Below, one piece after another: positions 33,447 to 41,784 of a stretch of DNA of 43,532 bases; the stretch's first letter is position 1, and the number at the start of each line of letters is the position of its first letter. This stretch comes from Opitutia bacterium. GTDB taxonomy: Bacteria; Verrucomicrobiota; Verrucomicrobiia; Opitutales; Seribacteraceae. The notes under the pieces were generated by a model. That model saw nothing but the letters and a program-made list of their open reading frames with translations. It did no database searches and was not told the DNA's origin. The DNA lies in NCBI GenBank assembly GCA_002721705.1, contig PBLJ01000060.1:1-43532 (forward strand), read 5' to 3'. Position numbers and translations under genes: made by a program.

Positions 33447-34241
33447 GTGAAGACCTTTCTGACACTTTTGCTTACGACCTGTCTGGTGACGTCGGCCAAG
33501 AGCCCTGAACCGGTTGCCCCGACCAAGACCATCGAGCTTTTCCAGGCGAAGGATTTGAGCGGATTCACCACTTGGCTGGAAGGTATTGGAGGGAAGGATG
33601 AGAAGGGTGTTTTTTCGATCAAGGACGGGGTGCTTCGGGTGTCCGGAGCGGGGCGTGGTTACGTCGGCCCCAAACAAGCCTACAAGGACTATCACCTCAG
33701 GGTGGAATACAAGTGGGGCAGGAAGACGGATGGCGGCAAGTACGTGCGAAATTCGGGTTTGCTCATCCATGCTACGGGTCCGGAGGGTAATTCAGGAGAC
33801 AAGTGGATGGCTTCGGTGGAGTGCCAACTGGCACAAGGGTGTGAAGGCGACCTCATTGTGATTCGAGGGACCGACTTCGACGGCAAGACGATCCCCGTCA
33901 CCGTCACCAGTGATACCTTGAAAGCTCGCGACAATCGTACCCGCTGGAACCCCGGTGGAAAGCCGACCAAGTGGTATGGACGACAATTTTGGTGGGCCTT
34001 GCATGATCCCGATTTCAAGGAACTGATCGACACCCGTGGGCGCTGGGATATCGCCTCTCCTCTCGGGGAATGGACCAATGTCGAAGTGATTTGCGTGGGT
34101 GCTCGCATCGCCATTAAGGTGAACGGAGTCACCGTGAATGAGGTTTACGAGGTATTCCCGGCAGGTGGACGAATTCTTTTTCAAAACGAGGGACACGAGA
34201 TTTTCTTTCGCAACGCCATCCTCCAACCCGTCAAAAAATGA
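33447..34241 (+). CDS. Secreted DUF1080 protein (3-keto-disaccharide hydrolase family)
   Basis: 264 residues starting at GTG (33447-33449), with a signal peptide (1-17, FLTLLLTTCLVTSA). The rest is one DUF1080 domain, a concanavalin-like beta-sandwich, with typical ends (IELFQAKDLSGFTTW; ILFQNEGHEIFFRNAILQPV). The Pfam family is now named for members that split 3-keto-glycosides made by neighbouring oxidoreductases. Whether this one is an enzyme or only a glycan-binding module cannot be read from the sequence. The next gene, an oxidoreductase, starts seven bases after its stop, so the two are one transcript. Confidence 0.87.
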   Translation: MKTFLTLLLTTCLVTSAKSPEPVAPTKTIELFQAKDLSGFTTWLEGIGGKDEKGVFSIKDGVLRVSGAGRGYVGPKQAYKDYHLRVEYKWGRKTDGGKYVRNSGLLIHATGPEGNSGDKWMASVECQLAQGCEGDLIVIRGTDFDGKTIPVTVTSDTLKARDNRTRWNPGGKPTKWYGRQFWWALHDPDFKELIDTRGRWDIASPLGEWTNVEVICVGARIAIKVNGVTVNEVYEVFPAGGRILFQNEGHEIFFRNAILQPVKK

Positions 34242-34248
34242 GGCAGCC

Positions 34249-35541
34249 ATGAAACTTGAACGAGCATGTACCCGACGTAACTTTATCTCTCAATCGGCCG
34301 CAGTTGGCGCAGGTGCCTTGGCTGCGACCAACTTGGCCGCTGCCGCGGATAAGAAGGCCTCTCCCATAAAGATCGGCCTCGTCGGTTGCGGCGGACGCGG
34401 CACCGGAGCTTGCCGCCAGGCTTTGCTGGCGGATCCGGGAGCAAAGCTCGTGGCCATGGCGGACATGTTCTCTGATCGCTTGGAGGGAAGCCTCGAGCGT
34501 TTGCAGGTCCTTCCCGCGATTACGGACAGAATAGAGGTGCCCGAAAAGAAACGGTTCGTTGGATTCGAGGCCTTCGACAAGTTGCTGGCCAGCGGTGTGG
34601 ACGTCGTCCTGCTTGCCACGCCACCGCACTTTCGGCCCGCCCACTTGGAAAAAGCGGTGACTGCAGGGGTGCACGTCTTTGCCGAAAAACCCGTAGCCGT
34701 GGATGGTCCGGGCATTCGATCCGTGCTGGCGTCCTGCCAATTGGCGAAGAAGAAGAAATTGTCCGTGGTCTCGGGGCTTTGCCTGCGTTACTCCTACGGT
34801 TTTCAAGAACTCGTCCGACGTCTGCAAGACGGCGCCATCGGCGATATCCTTTCCCTGCAGGCCAACGACTACCGAGGCTCGATTTGGTACAAGGAGCGCC
34901 AACCTGACTGGACGGACATGCACTACCAGATGCGCAACTGGTACTATTATACTTGGCTGTCCGGCGACTTCAACGTGGAGCAACACGTTCATTTTCTCGA
35001 CGTCTGCTCATGGGCCAAGGGGGCTTACCCCGTGAAGGCCATCGGCATGGGCGGACGCCACGTGCGAACGGAAAAGAAATACGGCAACATCTTCGACCAT
35101 CATTCCATCGTCTACGAGTATGCCGACGGAGCTAGATTGTACAGCAACACCCGTCAGATGAAGGGTTGCAAGAGCAACCTGAGCGCCGAGGTCCAGGGAT
35201 CCGCCGGCCGAGCCCGTTTTTCCGAGAGACGCAATGGAGTGACCCTCGACGCCAAGGGCAAGGACCTTTGGGTGTATCGCGGAGAGAATAACGACGTTTA
35301 CCAGACGGAGCACGATGAACTCTTTGCCAGCATACGCTCAGGCCAACCCATCAACAACGGGGAGTACATGGCAAAGAGCACCCTCCTTGCCATCATGGGT
35401 CGCATGGCTACCTACACGGGTCAGGAAATCACTTGGGACATGGCCCTCAACTCCAAGGAAGTCCTTGGTCCGGAGAAGTACGAGTGGGGTCCGGCGCCTA
35501 CTGTTCGCATCGCCATGCCCGGATTGACGAAGTTCATCTAG
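34249..35541 (+). CDS. Gfo/Idh/MocA oxidoreductase, Tat-exported
   Basis: 430 residues from the ATG at 34249-34251. A GAGG ribosome site sits 5-9 bases before it and the Tat motif TRRNFISQS follows at residues 8-16; a longer frame lies inside the preceding gene. The nucleotide loop is GCGGRG (46-51) and the catalytic motif E146-K147-P148 (FAEKPVAVD). The stretch NVEQHVHFLDVCSW holds the second-domain histidines. It is co-transcribed with the DUF1080 gene. The expected job is extracytoplasmic oxidation of a sugar at a ring hydroxyl, or the reverse. Its stop overlaps the stop of the PIG-L gene on the other strand in the four bases CTAG. Confidence 0.93.
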   Translation: MKLERACTRRNFISQSAAVGAGALAATNLAAAADKKASPIKIGLVGCGGRGTGACRQALLADPGAKLVAMADMFSDRLEGSLERLQVLPAITDRIEVPEKKRFVGFEAFDKLLASGVDVVLLATPPHFRPAHLEKAVTAGVHVFAEKPVAVDGPGIRSVLASCQLAKKKKLSVVSGLCLRYSYGFQELVRRLQDGAIGDILSLQANDYRGSIWYKERQPDWTDMHYQMRNWYYYTWLSGDFNVEQHVHFLDVCSWAKGAYPVKAIGMGGRHVRTEKKYGNIFDHHSIVYEYADGARLYSNTRQMKGCKSNLSAEVQGSAGRARFSERRNGVTLDAKGKDLWVYRGENNDVYQTEHDELFASIRSGQPINNGEYMAKSTLLAIMGRMATYTGQEITWDMALNSKEVLGPEKYEWGPAPTVRIAMPGLTKFI

Positions 35542-36356
35542 AACGGCCACAGCGTGGCTCGCTTTTCGTCGTCCAACCGGGAGGCGTATTCGCTTATTTC
35601 ATAGGCTTCGCATAAAGTGACGGCTTTTCCACGTTCCTCGCCGTAGGTCGCGACGAGGGCATCGCGGAAGCGATTGGCTCGCTCGCCGACTTGATCGATG
35701 AACCACTGACGCAGCCAATCGAGTTTTGCGTCCTCCTCGTCAGGCACTTGGTCCAGTACGCCTTCCTCATAAGGCAACCACTCGAAGACTTGGGTGCGGT
35801 GACAAGCCAGCATATCGATGATGGAGTCGACTTGTCCGTCGACGTCGAGGACGAGATCCGGCCTGAAAGGCGAGGGTCGGGTGAAGAGGTCCGCCATGTA
35901 GAGGATCACTGGGTCATTGAAGAGAGGAGGCACCTCCGGCAATACCTTGGGCACGGTGACCAAGTAGGAGGCATCCTGGGTGAGTTGGCCGACTGCGCGA
36001 TGGTCCGGATGGTAATCGCAGGGTCGATGCGTCAGCACGAGATCGGGACGAAAGGAGCGCATTTCACGAATTACGCGGTCACGGTTTTCAATAGACGGTT
36101 CGAGGTGAGCGTCGGGCAGGTTCCAGTTGAGGTATTCGGCTCCAATCACCTTGCCTGCATTTGCCGATTCCTCTTGGCGAAGTTCCCGCAATTCCTCGGA
36201 GGAGCGTTCGTGGTGACCAGCTGCTCCGTCGGTCATGGAAATCAGTTTGACCGTGGCATCCAGTTCCTTGCGGTAACGGGTCAGCAATCCGCCGGCGTGG
36301 TATTCGGCGTCATCGGGATGGGCCCCGATAAGCAGGATGCGTGGAGGCACGGACAT
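35538..36356 (-). CDS. PIG-L (LmbE-like) deacetylase, cytosolic
   Basis: 272 residues, no signal. PIG-L family hallmarks are AHPDD (His13, Asp15, Asp16) and DYHPDH (His116, His119), which bind zinc; the family removes acetyl groups from N-acetylglucosaminyl compounds. The TDGAAGHH segment is typical. It is divergent from the cytosolic oxidoreductase at 36477-37523 across 120 bases and convergent with the Tat-exported oxidoreductase. A natural role would be deacetylation of an imported N-acetylated sugar or its derivative, but a thiol-cofactor (BshB-like) role cannot be excluded from sequence alone. Confidence 0.92.
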   Translation of the reverse strand: MSVPPRILLIGAHPDDAEYHAGGLLTRYRKELDATVKLISMTDGAAGHHERSSEELRELRQEESANAGKVIGAEYLNWNLPDAHLEPSIENRDRVIREMRSFRPDLVLTHRPCDYHPDHRAVGQLTQDASYLVTVPKVLPEVPPLFNDPVILYMADLFTRPSPFRPDLVLDVDGQVDSIIDMLACHRTQVFEWLPYEEGVLDQVPDEEDAKLDWLRQWFIDQVGERANRFRDALVATYGEERGKAVTLCEAYEISEYASRLDDEKRATLWPF

Positions 36357-36383
36357 TTCGGTTTGCGTTGGTTTTTATCTTGC

Positions 36384-36411
36384 GACTCTCGAATAGGCGA
36401 AAAGACTCTCG
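36384..36411. promoter_or_regulatory. Direct repeats in the PIG-L/oxidoreductase divergent gap
   Basis: GACTCTCG occurs at 36384-36391 and again at 36404-36411, spaced 20 bases (about two helix turns). It is a possible tandem binding site between divergently transcribed genes. Only two copies exist, so chance is not excluded. Confidence 0.25.
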
Positions 36412-36476
36412 GTCCTTATCGTTCCCCTTTCGGACTCATTCGCCAATCCCAAAACTCGTTACCCAAGGAATTTCCC

Positions 36477-37523
36477 ATGGCCAAATACAACGTTGGAATC
36501 ATCGGCTACGGTTGGGCCGCCACGGCCCATATCAATGCCATCAACGCCTGCCCCGACGCCGAGGTCGTCGCAATCTATTCTTCACGACCGCTCGACAAAG
36601 ACGAGCTGAAGCAACGCTATGGGTCCGACATCACGCCCTACCGCGACGTCAAGAAATTGATCGCGGACGAAAACGTCAACGTGGTGGACATTTGTAGTTA
36701 TCCCTACCAACACGCCAAGCAAGCCATCGCGGCGGCGGAAGCGGGCAAACACCTCATCGTCGAGAAACCCTTGGCTCTTTCCTTGAAGGACGTGTACGCC
36801 ATGCAAAAGGCGGCCAAGAAAGCCGGCGTGGGCACATGCGTTTGTTTCGAGGCCTGGTTCTCGAACCAGTTTCAGTCGACCAAGGCCATCATCGACAAGG
36901 GTTTGCTTGGTTCCATCCATTACGGGGAAATCGATTACTACCATGGAGTAGGTCCTTGGTATGGTCAGTATCGTTGGAACGTGAAGAAACGGGCTGGTGG
37001 CAGCAGTTTGCTGTCTGCGGGTTGCCATGCCATGGACGCTCTTCGCGGGTGCATGGAAGGTGAAGTGGTGGAGGTCAGCAGTTACGCCACCCAATCGCAG
37101 CACAAGTACTTCAAGAAATACGAGTACCCGACCACCACCGTGACCATCATGAAGTTCAAGGACGGGCGCGTGGGCAAGACCGCTTCCGTGCTCGACTGTC
37201 TGCAGCCCTACTATTTCCACACCCATTTGGTCGGTAGCAAGGGAAGTTTGCTCGACAACAAGTTGCATTCCGAAGACCTCAAGTCGGACAAGACCGAATG
37301 GAGCGAGCTTTCCATGAAACTGGTCGACTCGGGTGACGTCGCGGATCATCCCTACCAAACTCAGTTCGAGGCCTTTTTCGATGCCATGAACAAGGGCAAG
37401 GATATGCCGCACACCAGTCTCGATGAGGCCGTCCTCTCGCATGAAATCATTTTCGCAGCCGATCTTTCCGCCGCCAAAGGTCGTCCGGTCAAGATCTCCG
37501 AGATTCGCAAGACGGGCAAGTAA
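36477..37523 (+). CDS. Gfo/Idh/MocA oxidoreductase, cytosolic
   Basis: 348 residues from the ATG at 36477-36479, with AAGGA about 12 bases upstream. The open frame continues far to the left, but that part is antisense to the PIG-L gene. The nucleotide loop is GYGWAA (10-15), the catalytic motif E96-K97-P98 (IVEKPLALS), and SAGCHAMDALR is the substrate-site helix. Unlike the other three oxidoreductases here it has no signal, so it acts in the cytoplasm. It is followed after 23 bases by the SGNH/cupredoxin gene. It may process the sugar after uptake, alongside the divergent PIG-L deacetylase. Confidence 0.93.
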   Translation: MAKYNVGIIGYGWAATAHINAINACPDAEVVAIYSSRPLDKDELKQRYGSDITPYRDVKKLIADENVNVVDICSYPYQHAKQAIAAAEAGKHLIVEKPLALSLKDVYAMQKAAKKAGVGTCVCFEAWFSNQFQSTKAIIDKGLLGSIHYGEIDYYHGVGPWYGQYRWNVKKRAGGSSLLSAGCHAMDALRGCMEGEVVEVSSYATQSQHKYFKKYEYPTTTVTIMKFKDGRVGKTASVLDCLQPYYFHTHLVGSKGSLLDNKLHSEDLKSDKTEWSELSMKLVDSGDVADHPYQTQFEAFFDAMNKGKDMPHTSLDEAVLSHEIIFAADLSAAKGRPVKISEIRKTGK

Positions 37524-37546
37524 ACCGACGTAGCGTGACCTTTGCC

Positions 37547-40500
37547 ATGATCAGGATTGCTCTGGCGGCCTTGCTTTCGTTTTGGGCTTCGTACGCTCGG
37601 GCTCAATTGGAGTTCAAGAAGGGGGATCGCATCCTGCTCTATGGTAATTCCTTCGTCGAGCGCTTGCAGGAAGATGGGCGCTTCGAAGCGTCGCTGCAAT
37701 TGGCCCATCCCGACAAACACCTGCAATTTCGTAGTTTGGCTTGGACGGGTGACGAGGTGGGATACCGTTTGCGGCCCGAGCGCTACGTCAACCATCTCAA
37801 GAAGTTGCTCGACCAATGGCCGGCGAACGTCGTGATCCTTGGCTTCGGCCTGAACGAGTCTTTTGCAGGTGAAAAAGGATTAACCAAGTTTCGGGCTGAC
37901 TTGACGGGCTATCTCAAGGAAATCGAGAGGCGCCATCCCGATGCGAGAGTCATCCTTCTTTCCCCCATCGCCACGGAAGACCTGAAGCATCCCCACTACC
38001 CAGATCCGCAAAAGCGCAATGCGGAAACAAAGCAATACCTCGAGGTCATGTCCAAAGTGGCGACCGAGCGAAAGGTGGGATTCGTCGACCTCCATACACC
38101 CAGCAAGGAGGCTTATGCTCGTCATGACGCGCCGCTGACCGAGAACGGCATTCATCTCAATGACGCCGGTCACCAATGGGTTGCCGCCCATTTGGCTCGC
38201 GAGCTCTTGGGAGAGGCGGCTTTTGCCAAGGTGAAACCAAGCCGGGCGGCGGAGGTGGCCAAGGCGGTTTCCCGCAAGGCGGGATACGTCGCAACCATCG
38301 TTCGACCGGTCAACACGGTGCTCTACTTCGGTGTTCGCGGGCGAGCCAATGAATACAACGCCGACATGCCTCGCTACCACGCCTTGGTTGCAAAAGCCGA
38401 TGCCGTTACTCATGCCTTGTGTAAAGACACGAAGCTCGCTTTCGATGCCACCCCTTTGACCTTGGAGCCTCTGGTCAAAAAGGAACCGGTCGCCCTGCCG
38501 TCACCGGCCGAGATGCTGAGGTCCTTCCAGGTGGCGGATGGTTATAAAGTGAATCTCTTCGCCTCGGAGAAGGAATTTCCTGAATTACGCAATCCCGAGC
38601 AGATCGCCTTCGATGCCCGTGGGCGCCTTTGGGTGGTCACCATGCCTTCCTTTCCCAGCACCATTCCCGGGGACGTTCCCCATGACAAGATCATCGTGCT
38701 GGAAGACACCGACCACGACGGCAAGGCGGATAAATCGACCATCTTCGCCGACCAACTGAACGTTCCGGATGGCTTGGCTTTCTACAAGGACGGCGTAATC
38801 ATTTCCCATCAACCTCGTCTTGTCTTCATGAAGGACACCACTGGCGACGGCAAAGCCGACCTGAGTCGTGAAATCATGCGAGGCATCGACGTCACGGATG
38901 CCCATCATGGCGGCATGATCGCGATGGGTCCCATGGGGAACGTCATGTTTTGCGACGGGGTTTTTCACCGTTCACAACTGGAGACTCCTCATGGCGTCAC
39001 GAGAGGCGTGGATGCCACTACCTACCGCTTCGACCTGCGCAAGGGTACCGTGGAGCGTGAATACCAAACTTTGACTCCGAACCCTTGGAAGATCACTTGG
39101 GACCGTTGGGGGAACTTGTTCCAAATGTATGGCGACGGCTTCGTGCAGGACAGTCATGCCATTCCCTGGACCCCCTTTGGTGTTTATCACCCCTTCAAGC
39201 GAGCCATTAGCGTGGCCTATGGAAAAGGGTCAGCCGCGGCCGTCATTTCCAGTCCCAATTTCCCCGATGAGTACCAGCAAGGCATGGCCTCGGCCGTCTT
39301 GCTCCGCAAATGCTTCGTGTCGATCTCCAAGCACAAGGCGGACGGGGCTTATTTCAAGGCCAGCGATCGCCTGGACGTCTTGTCTTCCCCTAACCAACTG
39401 TTCCGTCCGGTGGACATTGCCTTCGGTCTCGACGGCGCAATGTACGTCTCGGACTTTTGCTCGCGTATCATCGGGCATGCCCAGAACTCCATGCGCGATC
39501 CGCGCTGGGACCCTCAGTGTGGACGAGTTTGGCGGATCGTCCATACAGGTAAGCCTGTTGTCAAGGAGTGGCCCAAAATCGAGGGAGGCTCGACCAGCGA
39601 ACTGCTCGATTTACTGAACCATCCGCAGGACTTGGTGCGTGATCACGCCCGCCGCAAGTTAAGACACACCACCGGCATTGTCCCGATCCTTGATCGCTGG
39701 CTGAAGACCGTCGACATGGACGAACCAGCCTTGGAAGCTCTTTGGATTTTGCAGGATCAGGACGAGGTCCGCCAGAGCCTCTTGGAGAAGCTTCTGGGCT
39801 CCTCCGATGCCCGCATTCGGGCCGCCGCCACCCATTTGATCCGTTTTCAGGCGGACCAGCTCAAGGATCCGCTGGCTTTGCTCAAGAAAATGGCCAAGGA
39901 CCCGCACAAGCGGGTACGAACAGAGGTCATTCAGGTGGTCTCCCATTTGCAACGCAAGGATCCAGCTTATGCTTCCTTACTGGGGCAAGTGAAGGTGGAA
40001 GGCGACAGGTCATTACAGACCATTCTCGAGGACGCCAGTCACGGTGTGAGGTCTGGTCAAGGTCCCGAGATCCCCGTCATGGAAAAGCCCCAGTCGGGGA
40101 AGTTGACCCATTGGTTTCTCAAGGAAGGAGAAAAGCCCGAGCGAGTGTACCAAGTCGGTGGATCCGCTGGTTCTTTCGGCTCGATGCGTACCTTCGTACG
40201 TTCCTCAAAGGCCGAGCGGGCCATTCTCTCCATTCGGCACAGCTACGTGAAGGTATTCCTCAATGGTGTTCCCGTCATTTCCTCCGCCAACTGGTGGAGC
40301 TCCGACTGGAACGTTCAGGTCGACCTACGTGCCGGGGTGAATCAGATCGAGGCGAAATACGTCAAGGGAAGGGGGGCGAGGGGCTATGCCCCGGTATATT
40401 TGTTCGATCCCTTGGGGCAAGCCCTCGAGAATCTGGAAACCTCCAAGGACGAAGCTTCTCTAAAGATTCTAGCCACTGCCTACGACAAGGCACATGGCTT

Positions 40501-40879
40501 GAGCGAGGGCGAAGTTCGCATCAGCGCCGTGCCGAACCAACTGGCCTTTTCACCGACCGAGTTTCGGCTTCCGGCCGGAGGGAAGGTGAAGCTGACTTTC
40601 GACAACCCGGACATCCAGATCCATAATTTGGTGATCGTGAAGCCCGGTTCGGCAGACGAGGTGGGTTTCCTAGCCGACCAAATGGCTCAGGATCCCGATG
40701 CCTTCGCCAAGCATTTCGTGCCTGCCAGCGACAAGGTCGTTTGGTCTACCCCGCTGGTTAACGCCAACCAGAAGGTGGAACTGGATTTCATTGCCCCGAA
40801 GGAACCAGGGCGTTATCCCTTCCTTTGCACTTTCCCCGGTCATTGGCGTGTCATGAAGGGCTTGCTGGTCATCAAATAA
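37547..40879 (+). CDS. SGNH/propeller/HEAT protein with C-terminal blue-copper domain
   Basis: 1110 residues from the ATG at 37547-37549; a GTG 12 bases upstream is the alternative. A signal peptide (1-19) is followed by an SGNH-like domain (about 22-225) with Ser35 (YGNSF), Gly68, Asn103 (FGLNES) and His203 (NGIHL), so this copy keeps the serine that the 816-residue paralogue lacks. About 315-680 is the PVC dehydrogenase propeller (DTDHDGKADK, DTTGDGKADL, DIAFGLDGAMYVSD), about 690-820 are HEAT repeats, and about 850-970 a beta-rich linker. Residues 985-1110 are a cupredoxin with His1026 (QIHN), Cys1094, His1099 and Met1103 (CTFPGHWRVM). The copper domain takes the place that heme c has in related proteins. 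It is likely periplasmic and downstream of the oxidoreductase in one transcript. Confidence 0.9.
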   Translation: MIRIALAALLSFWASYARAQLEFKKGDRILLYGNSFVERLQEDGRFEASLQLAHPDKHLQFRSLAWTGDEVGYRLRPERYVNHLKKLLDQWPANVVILGFGLNESFAGEKGLTKFRADLTGYLKEIERRHPDARVILLSPIATEDLKHPHYPDPQKRNAETKQYLEVMSKVATERKVGFVDLHTPSKEAYARHDAPLTENGIHLNDAGHQWVAAHLARELLGEAAFAKVKPSRAAEVAKAVSRKAGYVATIVRPVNTVLYFGVRGRANEYNADMPRYHALVAKADAVTHALCKDTKLAFDATPLTLEPLVKKEPVALPSPAEMLRSFQVADGYKVNLFASEKEFPELRNPEQIAFDARGRLWVVTMPSFPSTIPGDVPHDKIIVLEDTDHDGKADKSTIFADQLNVPDGLAFYKDGVIISHQPRLVFMKDTTGDGKADLSREIMRGIDVTDAHHGGMIAMGPMGNVMFCDGVFHRSQLETPHGVTRGVDATTYRFDLRKGTVEREYQTLTPNPWKITWDRWGNLFQMYGDGFVQDSHAIPWTPFGVYHPFKRAISVAYGKGSAAAVISSPNFPDEYQQGMASAVLLRKCFVSISKHKADGAYFKASDRLDVLSSPNQLFRPVDIAFGLDGAMYVSDFCSRIIGHAQNSMRDPRWDPQCGRVWRIVHTGKPVVKEWPKIEGGSTSELLDLLNHPQDLVRDHARRKLRHTTGIVPILDRWLKTVDMDEPALEALWILQDQDEVRQSLLEKLLGSSDARIRAAATHLIRFQADQLKDPLALLKKMAKDPHKRVRTEVIQVVSHLQRKDPAYASLLGQVKVEGDRSLQTILEDASHGVRSGQGPEIPVMEKPQSGKLTHWFLKEGEKPERVYQVGGSAGSFGSMRTFVRSSKAERAILSIRHSYVKVFLNGVPVISSANWWSSDWNVQVDLRAGVNQIEAKYVKGRGARGYAPVYLFDPLGQALENLETSKDEASLKILATAYDKAHGLSEGEVRISAVPNQLAFSPTEFRLPAGGKVKLTFDNPDIQIHNLVIVKPGSADEVGFLADQMAQDPDAFAKHFVPASDKVVWSTPLVNANQKVELDFIAPKEPGRYPFLCTFPGHWRVMKGLLVIK

Positions 40880-40902
40880 CTGCTCCTCCTATCTTCACAA
40901 GC

Positions 40903-41757
40903 ATGAGAGAATTCTTTTGTGGGCTGTTTTTATCGCTTTTGCTCGCTGGTTGCGTAGGTGATGGCAAGGAAGCCGAGGAGATTGAGGGTTTGCGTGGGGA
41001 GATAGCCCGACTACAAGCCGAAAACGGACGGATGGACAGCAAAGGTGATGAAGCGGGTCGTGATTCGTCGGGGGAAAAAGTTTCCTTCCCTCCTCTGCCT
41101 TTGAAGTGGCAATCCAAGGGTGGCATTGCAGAGGCCACCGAGGACTTGAGGGCCTTGCACCTTGCTGCCCAAAGATACCTGGACGCAAACGATGACGTCT
41201 GGCCCCAGGCGCCCCGCTCCATTCACTTGGAATTCTGGGAAGCCGAACTTAAGCCCTTTGGAGCGACGGCGGAGCATTGGAGGCATTCCGAACATCCGTT
41301 GAAGGACAAACAACCTTACTATAGGGCTTTCCCCATTGAAGCGAAAAAAGGGGCCCCTTATCAAAATGAATACCAGCCTTGGTTTGGCACCAGATCCGAC
41401 CTCGGTGGGATCGCCATTGAGATAGAAATCCTCTCAACTGGATACTTGGTGGATTTGCATAGAGAACACATGGTTCAAGTGCCGGTGGATACAAGGAATC
41501 AAACCCTGACCCAGTTGACGGGTAACCTGGCCAAGATCAATATTCGCCCAAGCGGCGCCTATGTTGTGATGGGCAAAGAATTTACCGAGGAACAGGTTTC
41601 GGAATGGTTGACTGCCAAGGTCGACAAGACACCGGACCTCAAGGTGCTCATCCGCTGCGACAAGGAAGCCAAGCACCTCTACTTGGCCAATCTCATGTCG
41701 ATTTGCCGCCATCTTGGTGTACCGAAGGCGAACATCGCCATAAAAACCGAGAAGTAA
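40903..41757 (+). CDS. Lipoprotein with coiled coil and ExbD/TolR-like C-terminal domain
   Basis: 284 residues from the ATG at 40903-40905. The signal ends in lipobox LLLAGC (Cys17). Residues 21-45 form a short coiled coil (EEIEGLRGEIARLQAE). Residues about 75-165 (DLRALHLAAQRYLDANDDVWP) resemble the soluble part of pseudopilin-type proteins. Residues about 200-284 look like the periplasmic domain of ExbD/TolR (INIRPSGAYVVMGKEFTEEQ, LKVLIRCDKEAKHLYLANLM, LGVPKANIAI). ExbD normally has an N-terminal transmembrane helix and works with ExbB; here a lipid anchor replaces it and no exbB is nearby. The function is therefore unknown. It starts 23 bases after the cupredoxin fusion gene and converges on the protease gene. 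Confidence 0.8.
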   Translation: MREFFCGLFLSLLLAGCVGDGKEAEEIEGLRGEIARLQAENGRMDSKGDEAGRDSSGEKVSFPPLPLKWQSKGGIAEATEDLRALHLAAQRYLDANDDVWPQAPRSIHLEFWEAELKPFGATAEHWRHSEHPLKDKQPYYRAFPIEAKKGAPYQNEYQPWFGTRSDLGGIAIEIEILSTGYLVDLHREHMVQVPVDTRNQTLTQLTGNLAKINIRPSGAYVVMGKEFTEEQVSEWLTAKVDKTPDLKVLIRCDKEAKHLYLANLMSICRHLGVPKANIAIKTEK

Positions 41758-41784
41758 ACGGACCTAACCGTCACTCTTGAGCCC

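Noticed and set aside
35691-36476. Long N-terminal extension of the cytosolic oxidoreductase frame (about 262 codons)
   Set aside because: It is antisense to the PIG-L gene, which has clear family motifs. The oxidoreductase starts naturally at MAKYNVGIIGYG with AAGGA upstream.
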